Shown: one piece after another, positions 22,451 through 35,881 of the stretch | Numbering within the stretch: the first letter of the stretch is position 1 | Layout of the letters: each line of letters opens with the position of its first letter | NCBI GenBank assembly: GCA_028554795.2 | Contig: CM068825.1 | Span: forward strand, 158,539,053 to 158,603,052 | DNA: 64,000 nt | Source: Sinohyriopsis cumingii | Lineage: Eukaryota; Mollusca; Bivalvia; Unionida; Unionidae | Reading direction: 5' to 3' | Translations under genes and position numbers: made by a program | The notes under the pieces: generated by a model | Database searches by the model: none | What the model was told of the DNA's origin: nothing | Seen by the model: the letters and a program-made list of their open reading frames with translations, nothing else

Positions 22451-25243
22451 CAACATTTTTTTTTGACAATATTAAAGTCTAAGCAACCAACTGAAATCGC
22501 AATACCTTAAAGAAAAAATAATCTGAGAGTTATTTTTAAACTCATAATTCAAACCTCTGGATTGATAATAGTTTAAGTTATTCATCAGAAGCAAGTAACA
22601 ACTGGAAAGAATTACAATTAAAGAAATGGTGTGAACAAATTATTCATGAATTACAGAATAAATAGAAAACCAGTGCTCAAAAAATCGGATAGCCCAATGC
22701 CCGGGGCCCCTTTAATTTTAGATCAGGCCCATCCTGTATTCTAGGTGAGGTGCCCGTCTGGCTTGTCGAAAGAAGAAAAAAAATTGCCAGAGGAAACTTT
22801 GATCGTGCTGATGAAATATGTAAATGTGTTTTCATGATGTTGACATAACTGACACACTGCAATCTAAATCGCAGGGGCTTGTATTGTTGCTATCAGTATA
22901 TCTGTCAGTCATGTAATAGTATATTATTTTATACTATATGTATGGCTGACAGTTAAACTGTAAGCAACGATACAAGCTCATGTGATCTAAATCAGATCAC
23001 CACTGTGACTTTGTGAAATTGAGATCCAATTTTAATCAAACTGAAGTATGGCGTGTCATGCTGAAAATAAGATTTTTTTCTCCCATACCTCCTGACTCGG
23101 TTGTGTTTCAAAAAAACATAATCTTCAGTAATCTAAAAAAAATCACACAAAAACCACTTTCAGTAGATGCCAGTTACATGTATAAACGGTGAACTGTCAT
23201 GATTGGAGCTGATGTAAAACTATTCCCTGGGCAGTTCAAATAGTGACAATTAAAGGCAAAGAGGTCAGGCATAATCCACCATTTCACATAATTTCTTAAC
23301 TGGCTGACAGTAGCTAGTGAGATATGTTTGAAGGCTGCAGTGGGTGAGCCCATTGTGCTAATTTGCATAGTTAGGATCAGGAAGTGGAACAACCCATTAA
23401 GAGATGCTGGGTGCATGGACAACAAAGTTATTACATAATACTGCCTTGACTGAGAATGTTTAAACCATATGCATTATATTTTTGACAAGTTTGTGAACAG
23501 CAGCAATGTTTCTCTAAATTCAGATTTTAGTGCATATATAGAATGCAAAGCATTATCATTCTCATGGTTGATGGAGTTTTACTGTGAAGCACGCCTGCAA
23601 AAAGAGGGGGAAAAAGATAAGGGGGCGGCAGGGTCTATTAATTCTTTGCACATACTGCAAATAACACTTCTACATGATACGTCCACACAGTTCTGAACAG
23701 GACTCACTCTGAGAATCCAGCAGAGAAGTTTGAACACCAGGACCATCCAGTCCCTAGTGAGTGTGGTGATGAACAATAATGACATTTGCATTACCTTCAA
23801 ACCCCTTTGAACCCTACTGAATTTGTATTCGAATTGTAGCTACTGTAACATTGCGTGACAATACTGAAAAAGGGAAAACTGGAGTCCAGGCTTGTGGAAT
23901 TTCAGTCAGGGCATGTGACTTTATTTAAGTCACCAGCCCAGGGCTTGCATCTAAAAAATGTTTTCTTTGTGCACTGAAAATAAATTGAAATACATTATTT
24001 ATATTTAAAACAAAGCAAAAGAAAAAGAATAAAGGAAAAAGAAGAAAATACATTAGGCTAAGAATGTACTTGAATAGCTACAGTCTGATAACATTAGTAT
24101 TGAAAATGAAGCCATTTGACATCATCAACCTCTATGCCATTAATGTTGACAATTTGCTACACACAAATATAAACAAATAAATGGCCTGGTGATGTTCCTT
24201 CGGGTAAGAGATGTATCCAAAACTTTGATTATCTGCCTTTTGGTGTGCTTTTTGGTTTAAAAATAGAACATATATTTTTACACATCGTTGCACTAAAAGT
24301 GCAAATTGTACAAATAATCCTTTTCTTCAATAAACATTTCTTTGAAAACTATTGCAATTAATAGTTGGTCTGTAATTGTGATGGTAGCTTACAGAACATG
24401 TCTATTTTAACTCCAGTCTTTGAATGATAATTTAAAGCTATATACTTGTATATTTTTTAGTAGATTCAGTGCTGATTTCATAACTTTAATGTATGGGTGC
24501 AATTCTCATTAATATTCATTTTATGATCCTGTTTGCCTGGGTACCAAATGCAAATATATTTGAAATCATGGAAGAGTAGAATGTAAATAAAAAATTGAAT
24601 TTAATATGCACAGGTAATGAAAAACTACACTGAGATTTTACTTCTAACCATCATTACATTTTAACAGACCATTTTAACCAAAAATAGCATCAATGGATGC
24701 TTCTTTTTTTTACGCTGTAAAACTCGCTCTTCAATGTGCCTCTTCTATATTTTTAGCATTTCTGAACCAAATATTCTGATTGTGCTTTGTGCTACTGAAT
24801 AACTCAGAATGCAATCAGGAAAAGAAAAAGAACAAAATACAATCAACCATACAAATAGGAATTGATATCTGAACATCAACTTTGCTTAAACAAACATAAA
24901 ATGGCATTCTGTGTTACTTTGAAGTGAAATCCTAAAATTGTATGGCGATGAAAATGGCAGCTGGTCTAAGTTATGCAGTTGGCCTTCACTGTTCTACTTT
25001 TTGGACGATGAGTGCAAAAAAGAACATGTATGAAATTTGGAAATGTTCAAGATGATTACAAAAAGTGTATTCTGTCAAAAACTCAAACATATTCTCAAAT
25101 GTGCTGTTAGTTTTTGAGGACATCAAAGAGATAGAAATCTGACAAAATTTGAGTTTTGGATCGAACACGGCTATTTATTGCTAATTTCACACAAAAAATT
25201 CATTATATCATTGGTGCATATATTGGATGACATAAAGTGGATA
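22451..25243. other. Intergenic stretch, nothing recognised
   Basis: AT-rich sequence with scattered short open frames on both strands, none with recognisable domains or splice-flanked structure. Confidence 0.4.
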
Positions 25244-25251
25244 TGGCATAA

Positions 25252-26303
25252 TAGGGCTGTCAAAAACCACGAAAACATCACCCAGGTACTCACTGCGCCG
25301 TTTAACGGGATAACCGGGTACCCATTAGAACATGAAAGACATGTACAACCCTAGTTACCCCACTGTCAAATTTTCACAAACCTGTATCGTTGTAGGGTGA
25401 CAAAACGAACAGACTATTTACACCATTTGTCTTGACATCAATGCGGTGTGTTCCAACGAGATGGTTCAACAAAGTACTTGTGTTTCCACCTTTTGCAGAA
25501 AGCACCAGTTCACACAATTTGCAACGAGCACTATTCTCGTTCAGCATGCACCTACACTTTAGAACCTTTGCCCATTACCCTTTGTAAAAAATTATTTAAA
25601 TAGAAAATAATGTCACTCCCTATAATAAATGTGTTTTGTTATACACACATGCAGTGCTTCTAGAATGGCAATAGCAAACAGGGCTACAGCAACTGTGTAG
25701 TGGTCACGTGGTGTCAATGGTATGTATCAGTGACACCACGTGACCATGCAGTCGCTGCAGTCCTGTTTGCTATTGCCATATTAGAAGCGCTGCATGTTGT
25801 GCTGACTGAGTGGCTGATTCATTTTTGCTAGCGGACCACGTGGCCTACTTGTTATGCAATGTAACAATTTAATAGGGCAAGTTAGACCTCTTGGCATTGG
25901 GAGTCTGTAGTATAAGCTGTGCATATAGCAGCAGTAGATTAGTTGGCCCTGCCTCCCTCCCCCCAGTCGCAGTCAGCCACAGCTTATCGGTCATTCGCTG
26001 ACTGATGAGTAAGTGATATGTTAACATGCATAGTCTACATATTAGTATTGTTTTGAACTGTGAAGCCGTTTGCACAACCCAGCGTGCAACAGCCGTTTAT
26101 TAGTGGGTTGCAGGTGCATAACGGGTGGTCCTACTCCTAAATATAGACTGAAGCTGCAACTCAGACCAGCGTACTGCTAATGATATATGATATTTTGATA
26201 GTGCTGTCGACAAATTATTTTTGTGAATGCCTACTCGTCATTAATTTTCAATGCCCAAGTTTTTCACTATGGTGGGGTATCCAGTTACCCACTGACAGCC
26301 CTA
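25252..26303 (-). mobile_element. hAT-type DNA transposon with BED-finger remnant
   Basis: The ends are TAGGGCTGTCA and TGACAGCCCTA, an 11-bp inverted repeat typical of a common hAT group. They are flanked by TGGCATAA (25244-25251) and AGGCATAA (26304-26311), an 8-bp target duplication with one mismatch. At about 25436-25540 the minus strand still encodes a BED-type zinc finger (CKLC, then HLVGTH about 25 residues later). The rest of the transposase is missing. It is a 1,052-bp internally deleted copy and also contains a ~150-bp palindrome. Confidence 0.8.
25649..25797. repeat. Long imperfect palindrome inside the hAT element
   Basis: Two arms of about 65 bases, ATGCAGTGCTTCTAGAATGG... and its inverse ...ATATTAGAAGCGCTGCAT, are separated by about 15 bases. 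The arms agree at roughly nine of ten positions. It may be a foldback MITE that inserted into the hAT element or the element's own internal repeat. Confidence 0.75.
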
Positions 26304-26311
26304 AGGCATAA

Positions 26312-27171
26312 CAATAACAAACACTTAATTTATTGCTAATTTTGGGTATTATCAGACATTCATTCTTAATACTTGACAATTATCCTAAATAAACCTTATA
26401 TGTATGCATATATGGGATATATATTGAATTTGCTTGTAATTATGATAAAATTTTTGCTTGTTACACGGGTTTCCATTAGTGTGTAAGAAGGCACTTCCCA
26501 CAATGCATAAGAGTGGTTCTAATTAAGAAAAAGACAAATTTTAATAAAATCACAGACTTTTTCAGGCTTGATTTTTGAGCAGTTGCAAACTTTAGAAGGA
26601 GGTACTTATTCAGTTTTGTTGGATGATACAACTGTCATTAATCGTGGATGTTCAACTAAGTTTAGTGCAACATACTTTGTGACAAAGAATATGACATTTC
26701 TACATGTATATATCCATGTTCTTTTCTAGTGTTGATTCTTTGATTGTTACAAACATATGTACAACAACTTTGGAAATTTGTTTATTTTCAATATCACATG
26801 ACTATATGACCACTCATGTCATTGACATGTTGGTTGCAAGATTTGTATTGTCATGTGACTAGAGATGCAAATGGCCAGATCCAGGTCAAATGTCAGCAAT
26901 GACATACTTTCATCTCATCTGTCAGTGGATTAAAGACATGACAAATACTATGCTCACGAATTTTGAGAAAATAAATCATATTCCTATCGATTTCTCAATG
27001 AAAGATCATTCAAGTTTGTTGGCTAGTTAGCGGCTATCCCATGCCAACACCAAATTGTTGTCAGCGAATTCCAATTCACTGATAGGGAATGGACTCTGAC
27101 TCTACACCCCAACATAAATATCCAAATATCAAAAATGGGGAGTCAAGGGTCAGAGGAAACTTAGACTAGAT
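26312..27171. other. Intergenic stretch, nothing recognised
   Basis: AT-rich sequence with no coding or repeat signal that could be supported. Confidence 0.4.
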
Positions 27172-27267
27172 ACCCCAGTGCTAGACATCACTACAAACTG
27201 TCATACTGCAGACATCGTAGCGACATGACTCAAACTGTTAAAGCTACATTAACACACACACACACAT
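27172..27267 (+). mobile_element. tRNA-derived SINE, 5'-truncated copy C
   Basis: Carries only the 3' third of the SINE seen at 48622-48931: CCCAGTGCTAGACATCACTA, CGTAGCGACATGACT, TTAAAGCTACATTAA and the (CA)n tail. The tRNA-like head is absent. Confidence 0.85.
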
Positions 27268-27399
27268 TCTTTTTTACTGGATATAAACTCTATATTGCTG
27301 TAAACTGCATCAATCAACGTCTATGGACAAAACGTATGGATTTGTTTTTATTAAGAGTTATTATTTCACCCATTCACATTTAAATGTTACAGCACACAT

Positions 27400-28260
27400 T
27401 ACTGACATAAATGGGACATCACCACTACCATAATTTGTAGCCATTTCTTCACAATCACAGCACCACCACCACTAGCCCTACATGTAAGACCTTGACACTG
27501 ATATTTATGTTGTGGGCGTCAGGGTCTTACAGCTGCCTAACTAATAGCGCTGTGTAACATGTTTTGATGTTGACTAGCACCGTTACAAAAGTCACATTTT
27601 CAGGAATATTTAACAACTGACAACTAAAATAATGACACTTTTCTACAAAGTAAAGTCATAATGTTTTAGTCAGACTTTACTTTCTCTGATGTCTTTTCTC
27701 TAATAAATTCAAATTCTCACAAAAGAAATGGACCTGTTTTCAAGTTTCGTTGGCCTACATTTCAGTTGGCTGGAAAAGGATGAAAGCCGTGAATGCCAAA
27801 ATCGGGTTAAGCCAAAATATTATTCTTTAACAAAATGAATAAAAATATATTATCCCTATTGGAACTGTTAGCAACGGTTCGTTTAGTTCAAGAAACATAT
27901 CCCTAACATGAACCAATGTGAACTTACTTCGGCATACCTCGACTACCGTCGCATTGGAACAAATTCAAATGTATGTCAACGGAACGTGAAAATGCGTCCA
28001 TTTGCTAGTATCATATTTTCATTCCGCCAGAATAAAGACAGCACAGTAAGTAGATTAATTACACATAAATTAGTGGAAGAGTGTCGATATAGGTTGCCAA
28101 GTGTGTGAGTTGTTCCTGAAAATTTGATTGCTCTTCCGATGTCAACTACATCGGAACACGCTATACAAGGCCGTTATTTGGATAGTAACAGATAGCACTA
28201 AAGCAAAAACATGTGCTGTCTTACATTGTGGGACATCACCACCACCCCCGTTTTAAATTG
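27400..28260. repeat. Possible dispersed repeat with inverted halves
   Basis: GTTGGCCTACATTTCAGTTG (27759 region) and ATGTATGTCAACGGAACGTG (27970 region) both resemble, in opposite senses, a segment at about 57030-57070 (AAATGAAATGTAGGTCAACA). The matches are patchy. It could be an old foldback element present here and at 56740-57200. Confidence 0.3.
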
Positions 28261-28569
28261 TGCATCACCAGTAACAGGCCGAAGTTCGAATTTTAATAGT
28301 ATATTATGGTTATTTCATTCATAGGGTACAGATTACCGACCTTTATCAAGAACATGGACTTACTCAAGTTGTCAGGTAGGTAAACTTCTCGTTCTTACAA
28401 CCAGTGAACGGTATTCGTCGGCTGCAATATTACCTCTGCACTACCTCCTTAGATAAGAGCTTCAGAATCGCCCATGAGATTTAGCGGCACTGAGGTCAAA
28501 GATTGAAACCCAGAACCGGAATGACGTCTTTGACACCCATCACCCATTCCAAAATAGTTGATTTAAACC

Positions 28570-28630
28570 ATTTATTGTTATTATCATTATTATTATTGTT
28601 GTTGTTGTTGTTGTTGTTGATATTATTATT
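28570..28630. repeat. ATT/TTG microsatellite
   Basis: Runs of TTATTATT followed by seven or so TTG units. Confidence 0.9.
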
Positions 28631-28929
28631 TCTTGACAGAGACAATAGGATTATAATATCATTCATATACTGTCAAATATGAATAGATTTTGTACTAACT
28701 CTCCAATAACATAGTAGTATGGATAATTATGGGCATCACCGTTCAACATCTGTGTCAACGAATGGTAAGGCCTTTGTCGAAGTACTGTGCAGCTATCTAG
28801 AAACAATCCATATGAAGTCCGAGAAAGTGGATAGAAATTGGCATAATTCAGAGGTTCGGTGTACTCAACTGCATCCAACAAAACAGTCCCACCACATTTA
28901 AGTATCAAGATTTGTTTGATGAGAATGAT

Positions 28930-29960
28930 ACTGTCATACGGAGACTTTTAAATAGGAAACATAGGCTACAGAAGACTTGTTTATCAGATCGCAACATCAA
29001 CAGGACCGTCCAATGCAAACTCAGAAACTTGCCATACTTTTGACTCAGCAATAAGACAGATGAAATTCAGTCGTAAGTAAACAGGAAGGACATGAAGAAC
29101 TTTTGTGATTCTTTGAAAACACTTTACGGGCCATGATCATTGGAACATCTCTAGTACTGAGTGCTGACAGTAACACAATGCACACTGACAAAGAAAATAT
29201 ACTTCAAAGATGGGCAGAACAGTTCAACAACAGCTTCAGTCAAGAGTCGTCTATCAGTGAGGAGGCAATTGATCGACTGATCCAGGTGGAAAGCAACTTG
29301 CTGATCCTCCAACGCTAACTTGAACTGAGAAATCAAATGACAAGGCACGTGGAACAGATGATAGCCCAACAGAAGTCTACAAAACCTGAGGCTAGCTCAT
29401 TGCACAGAAACTGACTAACACTTCCAGTCAGTGTGAACTCAAAGAACTATACCGCATGAGTACAAGGATGCATCCATCTTAAACTTTTCCAAATGGAAAG
29501 ACAACGCACAAACATGCGACAACCTTCCGGGCGTCTTCTTGATGTCAATAACTGGCATATCTAAGAGTTAGTGTGGCTTCAGAAAAGAACGAGGGACCAT
29601 ATACATGATTTTGCAACTCAACAACCCCAGGAGAAATACCAGAAACATAACTCCAATCTGTGCACGACATTCGTCGACCTGACAACAGTCGCTAACACTG
29701 TCAGCCGTGGAGGCCATTGGTAAATCATGGCAATTGTTTGCCAGAGAGGTTAATCGTGATGGCTAGGGAATTTCATTATATCATGCTCGCCTGTGTCCTG
29801 GACAATGGTGAGTCATCGAGACTAATCCCAGTCACAAATGGAGTCAAGCAAAATTGTGTGTTCGCCCCAACCCTCTTAATTATATTCTCTGCCATGTTTA
29901 CTGATGCATTCCGCTACTATGACACTGGGGTTAACGGACTATCTGCAAGACTATAGGCGA
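28930..29960 (+). mobile_element. Non-LTR retrotransposon fragment (LINE), heavily decayed
   Basis: Fragments of a reverse-transcriptase polyprotein survive in several frames. One is DKENILQRWAEQFNNSF (29190-29240), the 'W.EHF..L' stretch before the RT domain. Another is REFHYIMLACVLDNGESS followed by VTNGVKQNC (29770-29855), the conserved VxNGVKQGC RT block. The spacing between them is shorter than in intact elements, so there are internal losses. The family resembles LINEs widespread in molluscs and flatworms; clade not assigned. Confidence 0.7.
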
Positions 29961-30697
29961 TATGAAAGGAATAATTATTCATTCTTATTATAGTGCTCAC
30001 AAATTACCAGTAAAAATAGAAGAATAATAAACATTTAGATATGTCAACAAAATTTCTAAAGATAGGAATCGACTTTATCATCTCTTTTATCGATTCAAGC
30101 TTTCTAATCTTATCTAGTCATCGATCATACGTCAGTTGTATCACCGTATAGATCTATATCGAAATGCAGATCCGAATCCAGTAACAGAAGTTATGCCTTC
30201 AGCTTCTTTAACCACACAATGTGTCCACAGCAACAGTCATCATGTATTTTTAAAATAGCATACGTAGTGTTTAGTCAAAAAAGACCAAGATTTTGAAGTG
30301 CAGGTAGTATAGAAAAAGTACCTTTCGGGTCATCTGAAAAATTTTGGAGCCATATTTCTTATTAATATTTTTAAAGAATTATTTAAAATAAAACCCACCA
30401 AAACACTATTACAAGACACTTTAAGTAACAACCCGAGCCACTTGGACCACATGTCATCACACTATTATGGCTTAGATATCTTATAAAGTCTGGGCGCAAT
30501 TTCCCGTTCAAAAGGCCAAAAAGTATTTGAAGTGTTAACTTCTGACTTAGTCCGATACATCAATCCCTTAAATTTGTGTTGATAGGGATGGAGGATATGT
30601 GGGTACGCTGACACATGTCTATTAAAACACGCAATCTTGCTGCATGCAGATTTTCCCAGAACACACCTGTGTACAGTTTAGATATTTGGTAATAACC
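29961..30697. other. Intergenic stretch, nothing recognised
   Basis: AT-rich sequence between two LINE fragments. No gene or repeat family recognised. Confidence 0.4.
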
Positions 30698-31855
30698 ATG
30701 TAATAATAATAATAATAATAATAACTTTGTATAGCGCCTAATCTTTAGAAGCTCTAAGCGCTTTACAACATTAGACAACAGTTATAACATAAAAAACGTA
30801 TGTAATGATAGGATTACAAAAAACATACACCATGAAATTAGAAAACATAAAAAAAACATGCTGAAAATATTTAAGGTAGGAAACATTATTAGGTCTTTAA
30901 GTTTGTTCTTGCAGTTGAAATAAGCGAGTTTTAAGAGCACTCTTGAATGGGATCACTGTGTCTTTGTGTCTAAGTTCAGTGGGCAATTCATTCCACGTTG
31001 CTGGGCCCTGGTCTGCAAACGAACGTTGTCCATATGACTTCGTTTTCATAGTGGGAATAATGAGTATACGATTGACAGAAGAGGAGCGTAAGTATCTTGC
31101 TCGTGTGTACACGTGTGTGATATCGGATAGGTATGTTGGACTGGAGTCCGTCAGTGAAACGTAGCACAAAGAACAAATTGTGTGTTTGATTCTGGATCGA
31201 ATGGATAACCAGTGTATGGTACACAGCAGTGGGGAGGTGTGCTCTGATCGTGGTACTCTAAGGATGATCCGAAAAACTGTGTTTTGAAGTTTTTGGGGTA
31301 GATGTTGAGATGAACCAGACAGAATTGAGTTCCAATAGTCCAGTCTTGAAAGTACTAATGAACACACAGGTGTTTAGTGGCATCAACTGAAAGATATTTG
31401 CGAATTGAGCAGATGAGTCTCAGCTCAAGATATGCAGCCTTGCATATGTTAATGACATGTTGGTGCAATGTGAGAGTACTGTCTAGCGTGACACCTAGGT
31501 TTCGTACTGATTGTGTGAATTTAATGTTGGTGTTGCTGATATTAATAGTTTGAGGTAAAGGATGTGAATGAGAAAGTTTTTGTGTTGTGATCGGAATGGC
31601 CTCAGTTTTATCATCATTCATCTGCAGCTTGTTACATGTCATCCATGATTTCACATCAGAAATGCACCTCTCTACACCTTGGATGGTTGCATCAACTTCA
31701 GTTGGGTGGCTAGATTTGTATATTTGAGTGTCGTCAGCGTACAATTGGTGAGACAATGGATGACGATCTATGACACTCGAGAGCGGCTGAGTGTAAAGAA
31801 GGAAGGGAACGGGTCCAAGAACAGACCCCTGTGGAACACCACAACATAGATTAAC
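30698..31855 (-). mobile_element. 5'-truncated LINE (CR1/L2-like), minus strand
   Basis: Two overlapping frames encode the C-terminal half of a LINE reverse transcriptase: CCGVPQGSVLGPVPFLLYT (RT motif 4) and LYADDTQIYKS (catalytic YADD) at 31600-31850, then LSRLDYWNSILSG and QGPATWNELPTELRHKD (30900-31360), the usual C-terminal signatures. A single frame break near 31360 separates them. The 3' end has GCGCTTAGAGC and an (ATT)n tail on the minus strand at 30698-30723. It was truncated at its 5' end on insertion, just before the VPQG motif. It is the best preserved LINE here. Confidence 0.87.
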
Positions 31856-32689
31856 TGGGAAAAGCGGGAAAACAAAAAAAAGCACCAAGACCTTTTAAAT
31901 CAATCAATCTAGTTACAAGCGAAAAGAATTCAATTCGATGCACTCTGCTGGAAAATATTTTGATATTATTACATCTTCTGCACAACAAATAGCTAAAGGT
32001 ATAACCAATTCTGCTACCACGAAGAAGGTCAACCAAAGAATAAAATTTCAGCATATTGACCAGTAAACAACTACATATTCAAGATCTTTTGTCAATACTA
32101 TTTTTTCGTTATGATTTGGTCATCCGGTAACTATAAAATTCAACCTTGTCTTTATCAAGAGAAAACAATAACGAAGCTACGAAATCGCACAACGGTGACA
32201 ATAACAAAATTTTCTTACAGTGATTGGTTACTAAAACAAGGCCTTGTATATTTTTTGGCGTCATTTTCACCCATGTCTGGCTGCCCTTAGGTCAGTTGAC
32301 AGAAAAGGTCCAAATTCCTTCTTCTATACAGCAAACAAACAACTGGATAAATATTGTAGCCTGTATGTAGTTCATTGGTAGCATCTGTAGTATATTTGGC
32401 TTTCTTGCAGCTGCATCCATGGGCGAAAGCACTGGTCCTCGCCTAACACTCAAATATCACTGCTAGCTCCAAGTACCCGCTTCTGCTTGTCTGTGGCCGT
32501 ATCCCGGCAAACCGTGTCAGCAGAAATACTAAACGTAGTTGGGGTTAGTGGCAGTCTGTTTAAATACTGACCTGTGGAACTTAAAAAATACAAAGTCTCA
32601 ACTCAATGCGTAGCTACCACCCACCATAAAGCTGGACAGCCACCAGACAATAAAGTGTAGTCCCACCGCAGCCCTCTTGCTTCTATGGG

Positions 32690-34950
32690 TGCTTGTGGCA
32701 TAGACGCTACACTCGACAAGCGGGTTGAAATCATTGCAACAGGCAAGACAAAGACAAATGGAAAGAAGAAAGCAGCCCTATGAATATGAAACTGGAATGT
32801 CAGAACCATAACAACTGGCTGTCCGAAGACCTCCAACAAATCAACCACGTTCACAAAACAGCTGTGATCAGTGTCAAGCTGAAAATAAACTAAATGTTGA
32901 CATTGCAACCCTCCAAGAAGTACGCATCGCAATTAGAGAGAATACATCTTCTTCTAAAAAGGAAAAAACCCAGAAGAAACAAGGGAATATGGAGAATGTT
33001 TCGCAGTGAAAAAGTGTCCTGGGGATGATCGTCCCTCCCACAGGCAGTTTAGAGAGCATCTTGTAAGGAAAGCGTGTACACTCCAATACTCCTTTAGAAC
33101 AAAGGACCAGTTCTATGACGAACTCGATGGAATCATTAACATATCCCCAAAATATTAATACCTCTTAGGGGATATTAATGCATGAGTATGTGCCGATTGT
33201 GACTCATTGTCCATTTGTATAGGATATCAAGGCACTGGGAAAATGAATGACAATGGGCAGAAACTACTTGAACTTTCCACCTACCATTAGCTCTGCATCA
33301 CAAACATGTACTTCCAGATAAGGCCTCATCACATAATATCATGGAGACATCCCAGATCTGGCCACTGGCACCAACTCGATCTGACCACCATCAGGCGTAT
33401 CAGCCTCAAACATCTACAATAACACTAGTAGACAGATCAGGTCAGACTTCAGCCAAAGAAACTGTACTGGTTGAAAAATAAAGGAATACCCAACATCATT
33501 GTTAACACCACAGCTAACAAAGAGATGTCATAGCTATGCACTAACGTCCTGCAACAAGTTCTCTCTCCTACTGCCTTTGCGTGCATGTCCAGCAGAAATG
33601 GGAGCTAATGAAGAATGTTATCTACAACACAGCCTTAGCAGTTTCTGGCAAACAGCAAAACACGACCAATGATTGTTTCAAAGCAAACTCTAGTGAACTG
33701 ATCCCAGTTAATGAGGCCAAATGCATTGTCTTTGCCATCTACAAGAATGCCCCAAACCATAAAACTTTACAAGCAATGAGATCTTTCAGATGAATGCAAC
33801 AAGAGGGGCATGAACGATGGTAACAAGAAGGCAATAGGTCATATTTATGAGAAGACAACCCCACTAAAATCAGTTACATGGATGGCAATGATTGTGAAAA
33901 GCAAATGGAGCGGTAGGTAGAATACTACTCAGAGCTTTACCCTGGTTAAACATTGTCAATGTACAGCCCTAGAGAAGTTAACTTCCTTGGACAAACTCGA
34001 TGAACCAACCATTGATGAATTCGGCAAAGCCATAGATAGCCTAGCAAAGAGAAGGTCTCCTAGATGATATGGCATACCAGAAGTCATGAAATGTGCAAAA
34101 TCTATCCTACTCAAACACCTCCACAAGCCTTTTATAACTCTGCTGGAAAGTACCACTAGATATGAGAGATCCTAACATCACCAGTCTTCAAAAACAAAGG
34201 TGACAGGAGCAATCACAATACATACCATGGCATGTCCATGCTGAGCAACATAGGAAAGTTTGCTCGAATTGTCCTAAAAAGACTTAGATTTCAGAAACTT
34301 GTGAATCTAATCTACCTTGAGTCACAACAGCTTCAGAGCAGAAAGGTCCACCATCAATATCATTTTCATACTTAGACAACTATAACATAAGTGCCGGGAA
34401 TACTGTTATATATAGTCTTCTGTGATCTCATGAAGACTTTCAACATTGTCAGCAGAAGTGGATTGGCTGTCCCCCAAAGTCCCTCTGCAAGATCCTGTCA
34501 TTCCATGAAAACATGCATGTCAAAGTTCAGTATGACAGCTCTTCCAGTGCTTTTGAGATATGAAGTGGACGAAAACAGGGTTGTTTTCTTTCCCCCATTC
34601 TATTCGGGATATTCTTCCCTCTGCCTAATGATATCCTCTACATCGAGCTGACCTCTGGCAAAAGGCTGCTATGTCGCTCACAACCGCACTTCACAGATGT
34701 GTGCAAGAGAGACCTTGTGGCTTTAGACACTGATGTGGACAGCTGGGATGTATTTGCAACGGGACTGAAATAGCTGGAGGCATGAGGTCAAACAAAGACT
34801 TTAGAGAGCAAGAGACTACAGTTGCAAAGCCACAGAAAGAACAAGATGAAACAACATATGGAAACCCAAGACATCAGCTATAAGTGAAATAGATGCAGTA
34901 GATGCAACAGATTGTCACTCCTCTGCTAAAATAGATGCTGCTTGTTAATA
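32690..34950 (+). mobile_element. LINE with endonuclease and RT remnants, decayed
   Basis: Remnants follow the normal LINE order. An endonuclease start is near 32890-32930 (LNVDIATLQEVRI). Endonuclease C-terminal HPRSGHW and QLDLTTIR lie near 33350-33395. RT-flanking text KQQNTTNDCFKANSSELIP is at 33650-33710, and RT pieces lie near 34200-34680. A C-terminal CKRDLVALDTDVDSW lies near 34710-34750. Many stops and several deletions break it. The endonuclease motif set is of the apurinic (APE) type. It appears related to the fragment at 28930-29960. Confidence 0.75.
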
Positions 34951-35454
34951 AACTGACTGACTACTTCAGAGTGCAACTCCATTGTCTGCCAAGATTTAGG
35001 GATAGACATACATCACTGACACAAATGTTCCAATGCAACAATCAGGGTATGCAACAGCATGGATCTCCATGTGAAAAACAGCAGTAGCACTATAACACTT
35101 TACATACTCTAAGAAAATATGTAGGAAAGCAATCTAGTACCAGACATTACCAACATTGATAATTTGGAAGGGTATGACAGTTGCATGCATGTGTGACTGT
35201 TGACATTTGTAAACGATGTGTACCTATTTGGATACCTTTGCTGCAAATACAACACATACACTAATGGCAGTGTGCTCTGTACAGGTCTGCAAATGCCATT
35301 GCTCATATCCTGGGAGGGGTGCAGAAAACAATCATTATGAACCGCACCACTGAGGCAGACATTTATATTTTGCACATCATTGGTCTTGGTGACATTTCCA
35401 GGATAGCATGTTTGGCACTAGCACAAACTGAAGCAGATTTAGAGAATTTAGCTC
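34951..35454. other. Stretch without recognised gene
   Basis: No repeat family or gene recognised between the LINE and the short tandem repeats that follow. Confidence 0.4.
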
Positions 35455-35612
35455 ATGTTTCATGGGAATCGCAAAACACTGATGATAGCACACTACCATC
35501 ATGGAAATCGCAAAACACTGTTGATACCACACACTGATGGTAGCACACTACCATCATGGGAATGGGAATCGCAAAACACTGATGATAGCACACTACCATC
35601 ACTGTTTTCCTA
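35455..35612. repeat. Short imperfect tandem repeat
   Basis: Three to four copies of AATCGCAAAACACTGATGAT followed by AGCACACTACCATCATGG, with uneven spacing. Confidence 0.75.
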
Positions 35613-35881
35613 GTCAAGGTAGATGTATCTGAAGTAACTTTGGAAGAAATGCAGATGTGTATGGCAGACACTTAAGTAAAACTACTTGCACATGGGTATG
35701 GTCTCTACTCCATGAACATGAGATTTCGCCAGTGTTCTTGATCATCTGCATCTTGTAGATTTCAATATATAATGCAACAAATATAATTTTGGAAATTATA
35801 AGCAATACTGGCTATCAGTCCTTTTGTATCTACAATAGACCTATGGTTCCTGCACCGTACTATGCAAGATCTACAACATAA

